A DNA stretch of 64,000 nucleotides from Datisca glomerata (GCA_003255025.1 QANY01002375.1:2548647-2612646); one strand, 5' to 3'; numbered from the stretch's first letter, positions 34,230 to 46,089 are shown. Made by a program: numbers and translations. Notes: generated by a model not told the origin, from the sequence alone.

Positions 34230-35822
34230 TTAAATGTTTCTACCATCCGTCATCCCAATCATTTTCTTGCATTTGTCGAGAAGTACTTTCGGTAGCGGTT
34301 TTGTGAAGATATCCGCAACTTGATCCTGACTTGCCACATGCACTAATTCCACACTTCCTTCCTTCACATGATTTCGGATAAAGTGAAAACGAACGTCAAT
34401 GTGTTTGCTTCTTTTATGGTTAACTGGATTCTTTGCCAACTCAATTGCTGATTTGTTGTCAACTTGAATCACGGTTGCAGCTAGTTGCTTTAGCTCCATC
34501 TTTCTCAACAAATTTCTAAGCCATATCGCATGACATACACACCAAGATGCTACCACATATTCAGCTTCACACGTCGAGAGCATCACGATCGGTTGCTTCT
34601 TTGAAAGCCAAGTAAATGCAGTATCTCCCATAAAGAACATATATCTTGATGTACTTTTCTGATCGTCTATGTCTCCATACCAATCGCTGTCGGAGTAGCC
34701 AACCAACTTGTAATCTTCTGCTTTCAAGTAGAACAACCCGAGTGACACCGTTCCTTGGATGTACCGTAGGATTCGCTTCACCGCCTTCCAATGTGAATAA
34801 ACCAGCTCCTCCATGAACCGACTTATAATACCGACACTTAATGAAAGATCCGCCCTTGTGCATGTGAGATAGCGAAGGCTTCCTACCAAACTCCGGTATC
34901 TACTCGCATCGACACGTTCTCCTCCATCAAACTTCGAGAGTTTTGCACCTGGTTCCATTGGTGTTAATACCGGGTTGCAATTTACCATCTTATACTTCTT
35001 CAAAATCTCTTTTGCATATGTCTCATGTGATACAAAAATACCTGTCTCTACTTGTCTAACATCCAAACCAAGGAAAAACTTCATCAAGCCTAAATCTGTC
35101 ATCTCAAATTCCCGTGTCATACCCTTAAACTCTTCTATCATCTCATCATTGTTTCCCATAAAAATGAGGTCATCGACATAAAGAGCAACAAATAACACGT
35201 TACCTCCATTCTTCTTTGCGTAAAGGGCATGCTCGTAGGGACAATGCTTGAACCCGTTCTCCTTGAAATATATATCGATACGTGTATTCCATGCCCGCGG
35301 TGCTTGCTTCAACCCGTAAAGCGCCTTCTTCAATTTTAGCACCTTCTTCTCTTCTCTGATTTTCATGAACCCAGGTGGTTGTTCGATGTAGACATCTTCT
35401 TCGAGCACACCATTCAAGAATGCCGACTTGACATCCATTTAAAATATTTGCCATTTGAATTGAGCAGCTTGTGAAATGAGTAATCAGATTGTCTCCATTC
35501 TTGCAACAGGAGCAAGCACCTCGTCATAGTCGATTCCTATCTTTTGCTTGTATCCCTTTGCAACAAGTCTCGCCTTGTACCGTTCTATCTCACCTTGAGC
35601 ATTCATCTTTTTCTTGGACACCCACTTCACACCAATAGGCTGACTACCTTTCAGCAATTCTGCTAGCTCCCATGTGTTGTTGCGGTCAATCGCCTTAATC
35701 TCCTCGTTCATGGCAGTTTGCCACTTCTTGTCTCGCACCGCTTCTTCAAAGCTGATATTTTCAGCATCTGCCAAAAGACATACAAGGTGTACCTCATTTG
35801 TCACATCATACATATCTTGCAA
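34230..35822 (-). pseudogene. Copia-4 reverse transcriptase and RNase H
   Basis: 35,822-35,484: [13 protein letters not shown] start ([18 protein letters not shown]), [20 protein letters not shown]. 35,438-34,230: MDVKSAFLNGVLEEDVYI, KALYGLKQAPRAWN, ALYVDDLIFMGNN (intact YVDDL), MTDLGLMKFFLGL, then RNase H with YSDSDWYGD, MLSTCEAEYV, QVDNKSAIELAKNP, KHIDVRFHFIR and DQVADIFTKPL. Stops at 35,484-35,486 and 35,439-35,441 replace Arg and Gln codons (consistent with CGA to TGA, CAA to TAA). The 402-codon RT-RNase H stretch is otherwise intact, including catalytic residues. Confidence 0.93.
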
Positions 35823-35825
35823 ACT

Positions 35826-37349
35826 TCACATTTTTGGTTGTTGTGGTTCATCTTCATCATCGGTAGTTTCAGAGTTTATTGGTATACTTATTGGTGCAAT
35901 GACTGATGATTCTCCAACGTCGATGATAACCTCCGTCGAATTGTTCCAGTCCCACTCGCTTGCTTCATTTACTCGCACATCACGACTCACCATCACCTTC
36001 TTGCTTATCGGGTCGAGTAGCTTGTACCTTTTTGTCTTCTCATCATACCCAATAAAAATATACCTTTTGCTTTTATCTTTGAGTTTCATTCTTCGTTGAT
36101 CCGGTACGTGTGCATAAGCCACACTACCGAATACTTTGAGATGAGAAACCGTCGGCTTTTGTCGGCTCCATGCCTCTTGTGGTGTTTGATCATCTAACTT
36201 CACATGTGGACATCGATTTTGTACATAGATGGAACATTGCACGGCTTCTGCCCAGAATTCCTTCGGCATCTTCTTGCTCTTGAGCATTGATCGAACCATG
36301 TCGAGAATAGTCCGGTTCTTCCTCTCGGCCACACCGTTTTGTTGAGGAGAGTACGGTGCGGTTAGAAATCTCCTTATGCCTTGCTCCTCGCAATACTCCA
36401 TGAAAGCTGTCGAAGTATACTCGCCACCTCTATCGGATCGTACGGCTTTGATGTGTCTACCAGCTGCCTTCTCCACCATCACTTTGAACTTTTTGAACAC
36501 CTCGAATGCCTCAGATTTTTCTTTCAGAAAATAAACCCAAGTTTTCCGTGAGAAATCATCGATAAAGGTAATGAAGTACCTTTTACCACTGAAAGATTCA
36601 CGGGCGATTGGGCCACATATGTCGGTATGAATTAACTCGAGAGTATGTTTAGCTCGATATTCTGCCTTCTTTTGAAATGAGGTTCTCGCTTGCTTGCCAA
36701 GCACACATTCTTCACAAAATTTGCCCTCATAGTCCATGTCCGGCAGCCCGTGCACCATGTTCTTCTTGCTAACTCTTTTAGACCACCTTGATGTAGGTGA
36801 CCAAAGCGGAGATGCCACAGCGATACCTTGTCTTCTACGTTGACTTGCAAACACTTTTTCTCGCGCGCTTCTCAAATTCAGTTTGTACATCCGATTTCTT
36901 CCCATCTCGACTAGAGCAACCAGACGCCCTTGCTTGTCCTTCAAGTGTAGTACTCGATCTTTTAAAAGTATCGAGTAACCTTTCTCCGTGAGTTGCCCCA
37001 TACTTAAAATGTTGGTCTTGAGGTCTAGTACGTTATAAACATCTTGGATTGACCCTATTAAGCTATCCTTTTGTAAGTAACAAACCGTACCTCGGCCTTT
37101 GACCTCCACCTTTGATGCATCTCCAAATGACACATGACCATCTTCAATCTTTTGCATCTCTTTGAATAGGTACTCGTGACCACACATATGGTTGCTTGCC
37201 CCCGAGTCGAGATACCACAGAGTGTCATTGTTGATGTTGACTTCATTTTGAGCCATCAAGAGAAGGCCTTCATTTTCGTCTTCCAAGACTAGGTTGGTTG
37301 TTTCTTCCACCTTTTTATCGGCTCGACAATCTTTTGCAAAATGCCCCAC
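35826..37349 (-). pseudogene. Copia-4 protease, GAG-pre-integrase and integrase
   Basis: A 507-codon open stretch. Zinc-knuckle end GHFAKDCR, protease site LWYLDSGASNHMCG, GAG-pre-integrase ILSMGQLTEKGY, integrase zinc site CEECVLGKQ, catalytic core HTDICGPI, RSDRGGEYTS, PQQNGVAERKNRT: all three catalytic acids are present. Between about 36,770 and 36,870 the frame is shifted and then restored, so the LWHLRFGHLH zinc-finger half (His residues) is read only in the neighbouring frame (36,850-36,632). The integrase zinc finger is therefore damaged. The stop at 35,826-35,828 separates it from RT. Confidence 0.93.
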
Positions 37350-38290
37350 GTTACCACAATTATAACATTTTTCGGAGTTTCAATCCTTCGCATAGTGACC
37401 ATAATTGTAACACTTGTAGCACTCGATGTTGGAATAGTTCGACCGGCCGCCTCTTCCTCGACCGCATCCTCTTCCACGCCAATTTGGTTGGCTCGACTGT
37501 CCCTTCTCCTTATAGTACCTCTCATGACTGCTGCCTTGACCACCGCGACCATTTTCACGACTTCCACGGCCATGCCCTCTACCTCAGAAATTTTGAGAAT
37601 AGAATACCTTTTCGTCTTTGATTGACGCCTTGGTTTGAAGTGCTTGCTCGAGTGTTTCCTCCTTTTTTTTCTTCTTACGTTGTTCGTGTGCCTCGAGAGA
37701 ACCGGCAAGCTCATCGACTGTGAGCGTTGCAAGGTCCTTTGATTCTTCTATTGCGCACACAACATTCTCAAAATTGTCGGTTAATGATCTCAAAATCTTT
37801 TCCACAACTCGTGCATCGGTTAACACTTCGCCATTACGAATGAGTTAGTTCACCACGGCTTGTACACGCGTGATGTAGTCGGATACACTTTCCGACTCCT
37901 TCATCTTCATGCTCTCCAACTCACCACGAAGAGTTTGGAGACGCACTTGCTTGACTCGATTGGCTCCTTTGAACACTTTTGCTAAAATGTCCCACGCTTC
38001 TTTTGAAGTAGTTGCACCGGCAATCTTCTCAAAGCCCGACTTATCAACGAGTTGGAACAACATGTATAACGCCGTCTTATCCTTCGCTCACGCCTCTTTC
38101 AACGCCTTGTTTTGAGCCGCCGTATATCCCGTGGTATTTGTTGGTTCTTCAAAACCTTCTTCGACCACCTCCTATGCATTTTGAGAGCCGAGAAGAGCTT
38201 CATTTGAATACTCCAGTTCTCGTAGTTCGCCTTCGTTAGTCGTGGTAGCGGCATTTGACCCGTCACATTCGTCATTGGCTCTGATACCAA
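37350..38290 (-). pseudogene. Copia-4 gag
   Basis: Starts MVSEPMTNVTGQMPLP at 38,290, then NYENWSIQMK. A one-base shift near 38,185 moves the rest to the main frame: [77 protein letters not shown], and an Arg/Gly-rich stretch before two CCHC knuckles (CYKCYNYGHYAKD, CYNCGNVGHFAKDC). Stops are at 38,172, 38,088, 37,845, 37,584 and 37,380 (first base, plus coordinates). UBN2-type gag of normal length. Confidence 0.9.
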
Positions 38291-38292
38291 TT
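38275..38292 (-). promoter_or_regulatory. Copia-4 primer binding site
   Basis: The minus strand TTGGTATCAGAGCC follows the LTR by two bases, a perfect initiator tRNA-Met PBS. The gag ATG overlaps its 3' side. Confidence 0.9.
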
Positions 38293-38573
38293 TGTAAACT
38301 AAAAACTCACTAGTAAACTAAAAACTCACTTGAAATATTTAACTTTTGTATTTCTCTAAGTTGTGTTTTCCAATGAACTCAACAAACCCTTTATATAGAC
38401 TCTACTCTTGCCAAAAAAACTAAAAAATAATTAAATCTATCACCCCTTGGCCTTTCATCTACAAACCTTTCATCTACAAAAACTCTTGACCTTTTATGTT
38501 TCCACTAACTTCTAAATTGTAACTTCTAATTTAAAAAACCCACTAAAACATAACATTTAATGTGTATTCAACA
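38293..38573 (-). repeat. Copia-4 5' LTR
   Basis: 281 bp, almost identical to the 3' LTR. It carries an extra direct repeat of GTAAACTAAAAACTCACT near its low-coordinate edge. Confidence 0.9.
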
Positions 38574-38578
38574 ATAAT

Positions 38579-40531
38579 ATTATCATACCATATCAGATAA
38601 AGAAACAAGAAATAAGAAATAAGAAAATTAAACATTTAATCTTAGCTTGATTAATCGAACCATAAAACTGAAGCGTACTAAGTTCTTCAGAAAACTGAAA
38701 TGTCTTGTGGTTTATTTATCAGAGAAAAACTAAAGTTGATATGGTACTTGATTAATCAGAGTTGTTTGAGTTGCAGTTGACATCGTCTTGAAAGGAAAAG
38801 TGGACATTGGAGTTTGGCTTTTTGATTTGGTGTAGCCCTGGTGTTGGCATCACCTTGAACTATACATTTTGTTGATGATTTGTCATGTTGAATTGGCTCA
38901 GTATCTCATTTCCCCCTGTTGTTGCCTCTGCACTAGAATCAACTGCATTTGAAAAAATATTTTTTTTTCTTTAAACCCACTGTCTTAGGAGAACAACAAT
39001 TTTTTGATGCAATTAGTTTAGTATGGCATTTCTTCACTTTAGGATATCCTAACATGACTTATTAAAGTAGAAATGAGATCATTTCTTTTTATTTTTATAC
39101 AAAAGTAAGGTGGGTCTTGTTTTACTTCAGTAAACATATTATATGAATTAAAATAACACGTGACATAAATATTATAATATCTTTGTAATTAATAGTATTC
39201 CTTTTCTTTTAAATAACTATATATGAAGATAACATCTTTAATGCAATCCGCGTACTATGTTGTAACGTATATCAATCACTATCGTTGAAGACTCGGTTAG
39301 TAAATGATGTTGAAGGGGAAGGAATAACAACAAAACCTTGCTTTTGGTTGAGAAACATCATATTTTCTAAAGGCGTTCCAAGGAAGTTGCAGGCCAATTA
39401 CTATGTTTAATTGGTTGAGATAGAATAATATGTTCTTGTTAGATCCTAAAATGCAGTTGCCTCAGTCAGTTCACTTCTGGTTGGTTCTTTTCAATCTCAG
39501 CTGCCAATTTCATATACCAAATCTTTTTCATAAACAAATAAAACTAGTAGATTTCTGAAAGAATTACGCAAATGGTAATTACATAACAGAAAAAGAAAAA
39601 ATGGAAGGGGGTTTGTTTAGTCACCATCTTTTAACATCATTTGAATGCGACAATCAGCTATCCATTGGTTCAAGGTCTTGTGCGCCAGTTGTAATATAAA
39701 ATGTTGATTTCTATACATTTCTACTTGAGGAGAAAGTATAGCTATTTGGTTCTGCATGTATTAAGGAAATCAACGTCAAGGAAATTGTAACTGTTAGATT
39801 ATCTATAAATTTACCTTATATTCTTTTTACATACATATTATAAAATGTCTTATATACGTACATAGATATGTTATTTTCGATGAAATTTTCCTGGGTGCGC
39901 CTGCAGGAAACTTATAGTAGTATGTTTTTCGATCCAGAAGTTATGGTAATCTTTCCCTCTTTTTAATTTTCTGTTAATTCTAATCTAAATAGTTCAATGA
40001 TTCTCAAATTGATACATAGTACATAAAATACAATAAGGGCCCGTTTGTTATAAGGAATATAAACAAAGATTCCTCGAAAGTGAAGGAAAACAAGGGATTC
40101 TCTTATTTGGTTTGCTAAATTTTGGGGTATTAGAATGGTGAGAATGTGGACATACCCTACTTTTGGGGTTGTATGATACCCCTCTGAATTGAAGGGTATG
40201 ATTATTCCCAACATCCTCTATGTTTTATGCAATCTCACATTTCCTAATTGCCCTCCTCTGTCATTCACATCTTGCTTCAAATTCATAGAAAACTTGTAGT
40301 TGAAGATGGCTTGAAGAACAAAACTATTTTGTTGCTAACTAACATTACCCATTTGACCGCCAAAAGCATATGGGCAATAACCATTGAACTAATTGAGAGA
40401 AATTGGTGAATCTGATTGACACACTATTGGTAGCAGATAAGAGCTTTTATGAGTAAATGAAATCTGACCATAAAACTGGAACTAAAGAGAGATTCTTGGA
40501 TGCTTCTGGAAGGGTTGAGGAACAAAACGGG
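38579..40531. other. Region between elements, nothing firmly identified
   Basis: About 2 kb without LTRs or pol motifs. The minus strand of 38,745-38,975 reads weakly protein-like (Asn/Gln/Ser-rich, TTGGNEILSQFNMTN) for about 75 codons with a stop. GGGCCCGTTTG at 40,038 resembles a MITE terminus, but no partner is visible. Confidence 0.4.
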
Positions 40532-40536
40532 TTTGC

Positions 40537-40948
40537 TGATGCAAGTAAAGAACACGACTCGCAGGCAGAAACGACTCCTTAAATCGTGGGAGATAAGGAC
40601 GTAATTTTGTTTATCCATTCCTATCTTTTATTTCAAACTATTTTTGCTAAGATTAATTCTTTCTTGATTTATTTCCATAAGATTTAGTTGCTATATTAGC
40701 AACCATTTCCTAGTTTGTTTCCGGAGTTATAGCTCATGTAATCCTTTAAAAGAAGGAAAGATGTAAATGAAAGGGGTGGCCAAAATTTTGAATAAGGAAT
40801 GAAAATATTTCTTTAACAGAGAGATTTTGTTTCCCTCTTGGCCTTCAATGTGAGGTTGGTCCTTGAGGATTGCACCATTTGCTCTAGAGGTGAATAAGTA
40901 AAGGTCAAAGTGATCCTTCACTTCTATCACCTTGAGGATTGCACCATT
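40537..40948 (+). repeat. Chromovirus 5' LTR, with a 71-bp extension
   Basis: 40,537-40,877 matches the 3' LTR nearly base for base. It is followed by 71 bp ending in a second CCTTGAGGATTGCACCA, directly before the PBS. TTTGC occurs both before 40,537 and after 40,877. Confidence 0.75.
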
Positions 40949-40962
40949 TTGGTATCAAAGCT
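40949..40962 (+). promoter_or_regulatory. Chromovirus primer binding site
   Basis: TTTTGGTATCAAAGC, a tRNA-Met-type PBS with one change, immediately before the gag ATG at 40,965. Confidence 0.8.
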
Positions 40963-40964
40963 TC

Positions 40965-42454
40965 ATGCCTGTAACGCGTAGTGGTAATTCGTACAATATG
41001 CCTGTACCCCAGCTACAAACGCAGATCACCCAACTTGCATCTGTTTTGGAACAGATCAATCACAGGTTGGATACAATGGAGGAACGTCGTACTCGAGATG
41101 AGTCTGGATTTCACAATAGGAGAGGGCGTAGACCTCTTCCAGAAGATGAAGTCGATGATCATGAAGGGAATGAAGAAGATGAAATGTACCAGGAAAGGAA
41201 CATGGGGTTTGGTGATCATGAAGCTCATTTTAGGCGGAATGGCCGTGACTTTCCCAGGGGACGAGGAGGACGTGGCTTCGACCGTCACTCTCTTGATGAA
41301 CTAACCAAGAGAATGAAGGTAGATGTCCCAGATTTTTATGGGAAGCTGGATCCCAATGCTTTAGAAGATTGGTTGACGACCATCGAGAATTATTTTGATT
41401 GGTTCACTGTGTCCGAGGATAGAAAAGAGCGATATGTCCGTATGAAATTAAAGGCCAGGCAAGAGCTTGGTGGGGTAGCGTGGAAGAGAAACTACGTCGG
41501 ACTCAACGCCCGCAAGTGTCTAATTGGGAGGAGATGAAGGAGCGGCTGAAAGAAAAGTCCTGCCTATTGACTCCGAACAAGTCATGTTTGAAGAAATGCT
41601 ACAACTGAGGCAAGGAACTTTGACTGTCGACCAGTATACAGATCGTTTCCATGAACTACCGTTCGCAATAAGGTGGTGGAAAACGATCAACAAACATTAG
41701 CTCGTTATCGCACGGGTTTACGTAATGAGCTGCGAAAAGAGATGTTGACAGCAAACTCTTTAATGTTGATGAAGCTTATCAATTGGCTTTACGAATTGAA
41801 CAGCAACTGGGATTCATCAATGGGAGGCGCATGACATCTAAGGATCACAGGCAAGAACGCACACCAACACAACAGTTTCAGAGATCACCTCTGTCCACTG
41901 ACCAAGGAAGTTACGCCGTAAGGGGTGATCACAGAGGGAAGGCTAAGCTTACTGGAAAGGGTCCACAATGCTATAAGTGTAAGGGGTTTGGACATTTTGC
42001 TGTGGTATGTCCTACGAAAGAAAAAAAATTGGCCTTCATGTGCAGAAAAGAAATTAGAATGATTGACGCAATTGAGGAAGCTGAAGAAGAATATGAAGAA
42101 AGTGACAGTGAAGGTGTAGAATACTTGGAAGCAACTGATCTGCCCAGTTGTGTAATCCACCGAGTCTTAACTGGCACTAAGAAGAAGCTCCAAGCTAGAG
42201 GTTCTGATTGGAGGCGCACCAACATTTTCCATACTCGTATGGAGTATGGTGGTCGTGCGTTGAATGTTATCATTGACAATGGGAGTGGAATGAATGTAAT
42301 TTCTAATGATGCGGTGGAGTGGTTGGGTTTGACAGTTGAGAAACATCCCACTTCGTATCGTGTAAACTGGGTTAATGAAGATAACCCAATCATGGTAAAG
42401 CATCGTTGCTTGGTGCAATTTACATTGGGAAGAAACTACACAGATGAGGCTTAG
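40965..42454 (+). pseudogene. Chromovirus gag and protease
   Basis: The ATG at 40,965 (MPVTRSGNSY) opens gag: a coiled segment QITQLASVLEQINHRLDTM, an Arg/Gly-rich linker, then MKVDVPDFYGKLDPNALEDW and ENYFDWFTVSEDRK. One-base deletions near 41,460 and 41,550 break the frame. It resumes at 41,783 (ALRIEQQLGF) with knuckle CYKCKGFGHFAVVC, an acidic linker, and protease NVIIDNGSGMNVIS, where the DTGS site is DNGS. A stop follows at 42,454. Upstream ATG at 40,932 overlaps the LTR and PBS, so I prefer 40,965. Confidence 0.85.
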
Positions 42455-43642
42455 TGTGATGTAGTTCCTATGACCGTTTGTCATTTATTATTAGGACGGC
42501 CCTGGCTCTATGTCCGAAAGGTTTTGTATGATGGGTATACCAATTCTTACTCTTTTAAATTTAACGGTAAGAAATTCGTTCTAGACCCTTTGTAGATTTC
42601 TGAATTTGAGACACAACTGAAACAAACAAAGAAAGAAGAGGCTATTCCAGTACTAACCATGCGACAGTTCACTCAATCCTTAAAAGGAGAACAATTAGTG
42701 CTGCTGGTAGTGAACCGAGAGGTTAAGCAAGGTGATGGTATTATCCCTAATGAATTTATGAAGATGTTAGAGAATTTCAAAGACATCATGCCAGATGAAA
42801 TGCCGAGATAATTACCACCTTTACAAGAGGTGCAACATGCCATTGATTTACTCCCAGGTTCTTCCTTGCCCAAGCTACTACATTATCGAATGAGTCCTAC
42901 AGAAAATGAAGAACTAAATAGGCAAATTCAGTAATTACTTGACAGTGGATTCATCCGTGAAAGTCTTAGCTCGTGCGCCGTGGCGGTTCTACTCACACCC
43001 AAGAAAGACAATACTTGGAGGATGTGCTTGACAGTCGCACAATTAACAAAATCATGGTGAAGTACCGATTTCCTATTCCCCTGCCTTGACGACATGTTAG
43101 ATTTATTGAGTGGAGCATCCATCTTTACAAAAATTGATCTTCGTAGCGGGTATCACCAAATTTGAATCCGTCCCGAAGATGAGTGGAATACGGCTTCCAA
43201 AACAAAAGATGGTCTATTTGAGTGGTTGGTCATGCCTTTCGGACTAACCAACGCGCCAAGCACATTTATGCGCGTCATGACGCAAGCGCTCAAACCTTTC
43301 TTAGGAAAATTCGTAGTTGTCTATTTTGATGACATTTTGATATTTAACCAGTGTTTGCAGGATCATTTAGACCATGTGCAGCAAGTCTTGGAGACATTAA
43401 AGAGAGAACAACTATTTGTAAACCGTGGCAAGTGTTCTTTTATGAAGAAACGAGTGAACTTCTTGGGGTTTATTATTTCAGACCAAGGCGTAGAAGCCGA
43501 TCCTGCCAAGGTTCAAGCAATTAAAAGCTGGCCAGCTCCTCGCAATTTCTTTGAAGTGCGCAGCTTTCATGGGTGGCGAAATTCTATCGGCGTTATATTT
43601 GGAACTTTAGTACCATCATGGCCCCCATCACAGAGTGCTTGA
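42455..43642 (+). pseudogene. Chromovirus reverse transcriptase
   Basis: [58 protein letters not shown] (about 43,120-43,165), [18 protein letters not shown] (43,220 onward), [11 protein letters not shown] (intact YFDD, 43,315-43,345), and [18 protein letters not shown]. Stops interrupt the N-terminal half. A frameshift near 43,570 ends the open stretch just before the RNase H. Confidence 0.88.
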
Positions 43643-45608
43643 AATAAAAAAAAAAAAATTGTGGACTGCATCTGCCAAGCATGCTTTCAATGCAATCAAG
43701 ACCAAAATGGGAGAAGCTCCTATTTTGAAGCTCCCATATTTTTCCAAGATATTTGAAGTTGTGAGTGGAGTTCTCAGCCAAGAAGGACATCTCATCGCCT
43801 TCTATAAAGAGAAACTCAATGAGGCCCGTCGGTGCTATTCGGCATATGATATGGAATTTTATGTTTTAGTTCAAACTCTCAAACATTGGCGTCCTTACTT
43901 GATTCATAGAGAATTCATCCTCTATACAGATCATGATTCGTTAAAACATTTAAATGCTCAAGGTAAACTAAATGCACGTCATGCTCGATGGATGGATTTT
44001 CTACAGCAATTTGACTTCGTTATCAAGCATAAGTCAGGAACTGAAAATAAAGTAGCCGACACCTTGAGCAGGCGGCCCTACCTATTGATGATATCGTCAG
44101 TTACTACTCTTGAGTTTGATAGTCTGAAGCAGCAATATCCTACAGATGCATACTTCGGCGTTATTTGGCACCAGCTCTCAGAAAATGTGAAGGTAGCTAA
44201 GACTGAATTCTCAGTCAAAGATGGATTTCTTTTCCACGGCAATCGGCTATGTATTCCATGCGGTTCCTTTAGAGAATTTGCTATTTTAGAACTTCATGGA
44301 GGGGGTTTAGCTGGGCATTTTGGTGTGGATAAAACATTCGCTATTGTGTATGATAGGTTTTTCTGGCCTCGACTACGTCGTGACGTTCATAAAATTGTGG
44401 TTCGTTGTCGAGTTTGTCAAATAAACAAAGGAACCAAACAACAAGCAGGCCTCTATACCTCTCTCCCCATTCCAGATAGACCTTGGCTGCACCTTAGTAT
44501 GGACTTTGTGCTTGGATTACCCAAGACCCTACGGCAGCATGACTCCATAATGGTGGTGGTGGCTCGCTTTTCAAAGATGGCTCATTTCATTCCTTGTCAC
44601 AAGACATACGATGCTTCCAAAACAGTGGTTCTATTTTTCCAAGAAGTAGTTCGGTTGCATGGTGTTCCAGCTAACATCGTGTCCGATCGGGATGTTAAGT
44701 TCATGGGGACAGAGCTATTATTCCCCAGTGCATTCCATCCTCAAACCGATGGTCAAACCGAAGTCACCAATCAAAGTTTAGGTAATTTATTGAGGTGTTT
44801 AGTAGCAGATCATACAGTGAGCTGGGATCTCATTTTACCGCAAGATGAATTTGCATTCAATAATTCTGTTAACCGCTCTACTGGTTGTACACCATTTGCG
44901 GTGGTTTACAGATTTCGCCCTAACACCCCACTGGATCTCCATTCGTTGACTTTGCCTTCTAGACCTAGTGAAGCAGCACTAGATTTCTCTAGTTACATGA
45001 AGGATATCCATGACGAGATCAAGCGGCGTCTGTCCCTCAGTTTTGAAGCATATTCTGCCACTGCAAACACCAGATGAAGGGACAAACAGTTTCAGGTTGG
45101 TTGCATGGTTCTTATACGATTAAAGCCCGGACGTTTACCACCTGGGAGTTTCAACAAGCTACATGCTCGCCGGGCAAGACCCTTTAAGGTTCTTAAGAAG
45201 CTGTGTTCTAATGCCTACGTCATTGAATTACCCGTTGACTACGGGATCAGTCATGTTTTCAACATTGAAGATTTCACTCAATTTCATGCTTCGGAGGAAC
45301 CAGCACGAGTAACCTCAGACCTATTTAACCAACAAGATTCAATTATTCGTATTCCAAAGCATATAGCCCCACGAGATGAAATTGCATCGATACTAGATCA
45401 CCAGTTTGTTACTACACGGCGCGGAGGTTGCTACAAATATTTAGTACAATGGAAACATAGCCCCCAGTCTGATTCCATTTGGCTACAAGCGTCAGAACTC
45501 AATCGACTTCACCCAGATTTATTTGCTGCCTATGTTCTTCAAAACTTGCCTGAGTCAAGGTCTTCTGAGTGGCTGGAAATTGATGCAAATAAAGAACACG
45601 ACTCGTAG
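43643..45608 (+). pseudogene. Chromovirus RNase H, integrase and chromodomain
   Basis: One frame with a single stop (45,075-45,077). RNase H: GVLSQEGHLIAFYKEKLNEA, LYTDHDSLKHL, LNARHARWMDFLQQF, ENKVADTLSRR; the segment before GVLSQ that normally carries the first catalytic Asp (CDAS) is missing. Integrase: zinc site GHFGVDKTF...VVRCRVCQINKG, core LSMDFVLGLP, NIVSDRDVKF, HPQTDGQTEVTN; about a dozen residues between the second Asp and the Glu are absent. C-terminus: chromodomain YKYLVQWKHSPQSDSIWLQ, which targets integration to marked chromatin in active relatives. The frame ends inside the 3' LTR. Confidence 0.9.
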
Positions 45609-45921
45609 GCGAAAACGACTCCTTAAATCGTGGGAGATAAGGACGTAATTTTGTTTATCCATTCCTATCTTTTATTTCAAACTATTTTTGCTAAGATTAA
45701 TTCTTTCTTGATTTATTTCCATAAGATTTAGTTGCTATATTAGCAACCCTTTCCTACTTTGTTTCCTGAGTTATAGCTCATGTAATCCTTTAAAAGAAGG
45801 AAAGATGTAAAAGAAAGGGGTTGCCAAATTTTGAATAAGAGAATGAAGAGATTTCTATAACAGAGAGATTATGTTTCCCTCTTGGCATTCAACGTGAGGT
45901 TGGTCCTTGAGGATTGCACCA
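45581..45921 (+). repeat. Chromovirus 3' LTR
   Basis: 341 bp matching 40,537-40,877. The pol frame overlaps its first ~28 bp, as the stop codon lies in the LTR. Confidence 0.88.
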
Positions 45922-46089
45922 CTAAGGGTGGTATAGGGTGGAATATAGGGTCTTTATTCGTAATCCTTTGTAAAAGTTCTATATTGTCTTTCCTAGTGAA
46001 TTGTAGTCCACTATTTGAAACTATAACCTTTAGGATCTCGTACCTATATCTCATTTTTTTACCATAATTTTTTTTACATTCTTTTGAGC

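Larger units (their letters stand above)
33938..38573 (-). mobile_element. Copia-4: nearly complete Ty1/copia element
   Basis: 4,636 bp with two LTRs (33,938-34,213 and 38,293-38,573), a perfect 5-bp TSD ATAAT (33,933-33,937; 38,574-38,578), PBS, PPT and all protein domains in copia order. The gag-pol frame of about 1,350 codons is constant except for an N-terminal frameshift and one compensating pair. Eight nonsense codons interrupt it. The youngest-looking and best-preserved element in the window. Confidence 0.95.
40537..45921 (+). mobile_element. Chromodomain Ty3/gypsy element (chromovirus)
   Basis: Flanked by LTRs beginning TGATGCAA (40,537 and 45,581) and ending GATTGCACCA, with a tRNA-Met-type PBS at 40,949. 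Contains gag with knuckle, protease, RT, RNase H, integrase and a C-terminal chromodomain, all plus strand, broken by frameshifts and small deletions. No matching TSD outside the two LTRs: TTTGC on the left, CTAAG on the right. Confidence 0.9.

Noticed and set aside
37298..37625. Plus-strand frames opposite Copia-4 gag
   Set aside because: Antisense of the gag knuckle and Arg/Gly-rich region; no domain.
40036..40220. GGGCCCGTTTG motif as a MITE terminus
   Set aside because: No inverted partner or TSD could be found nearby.
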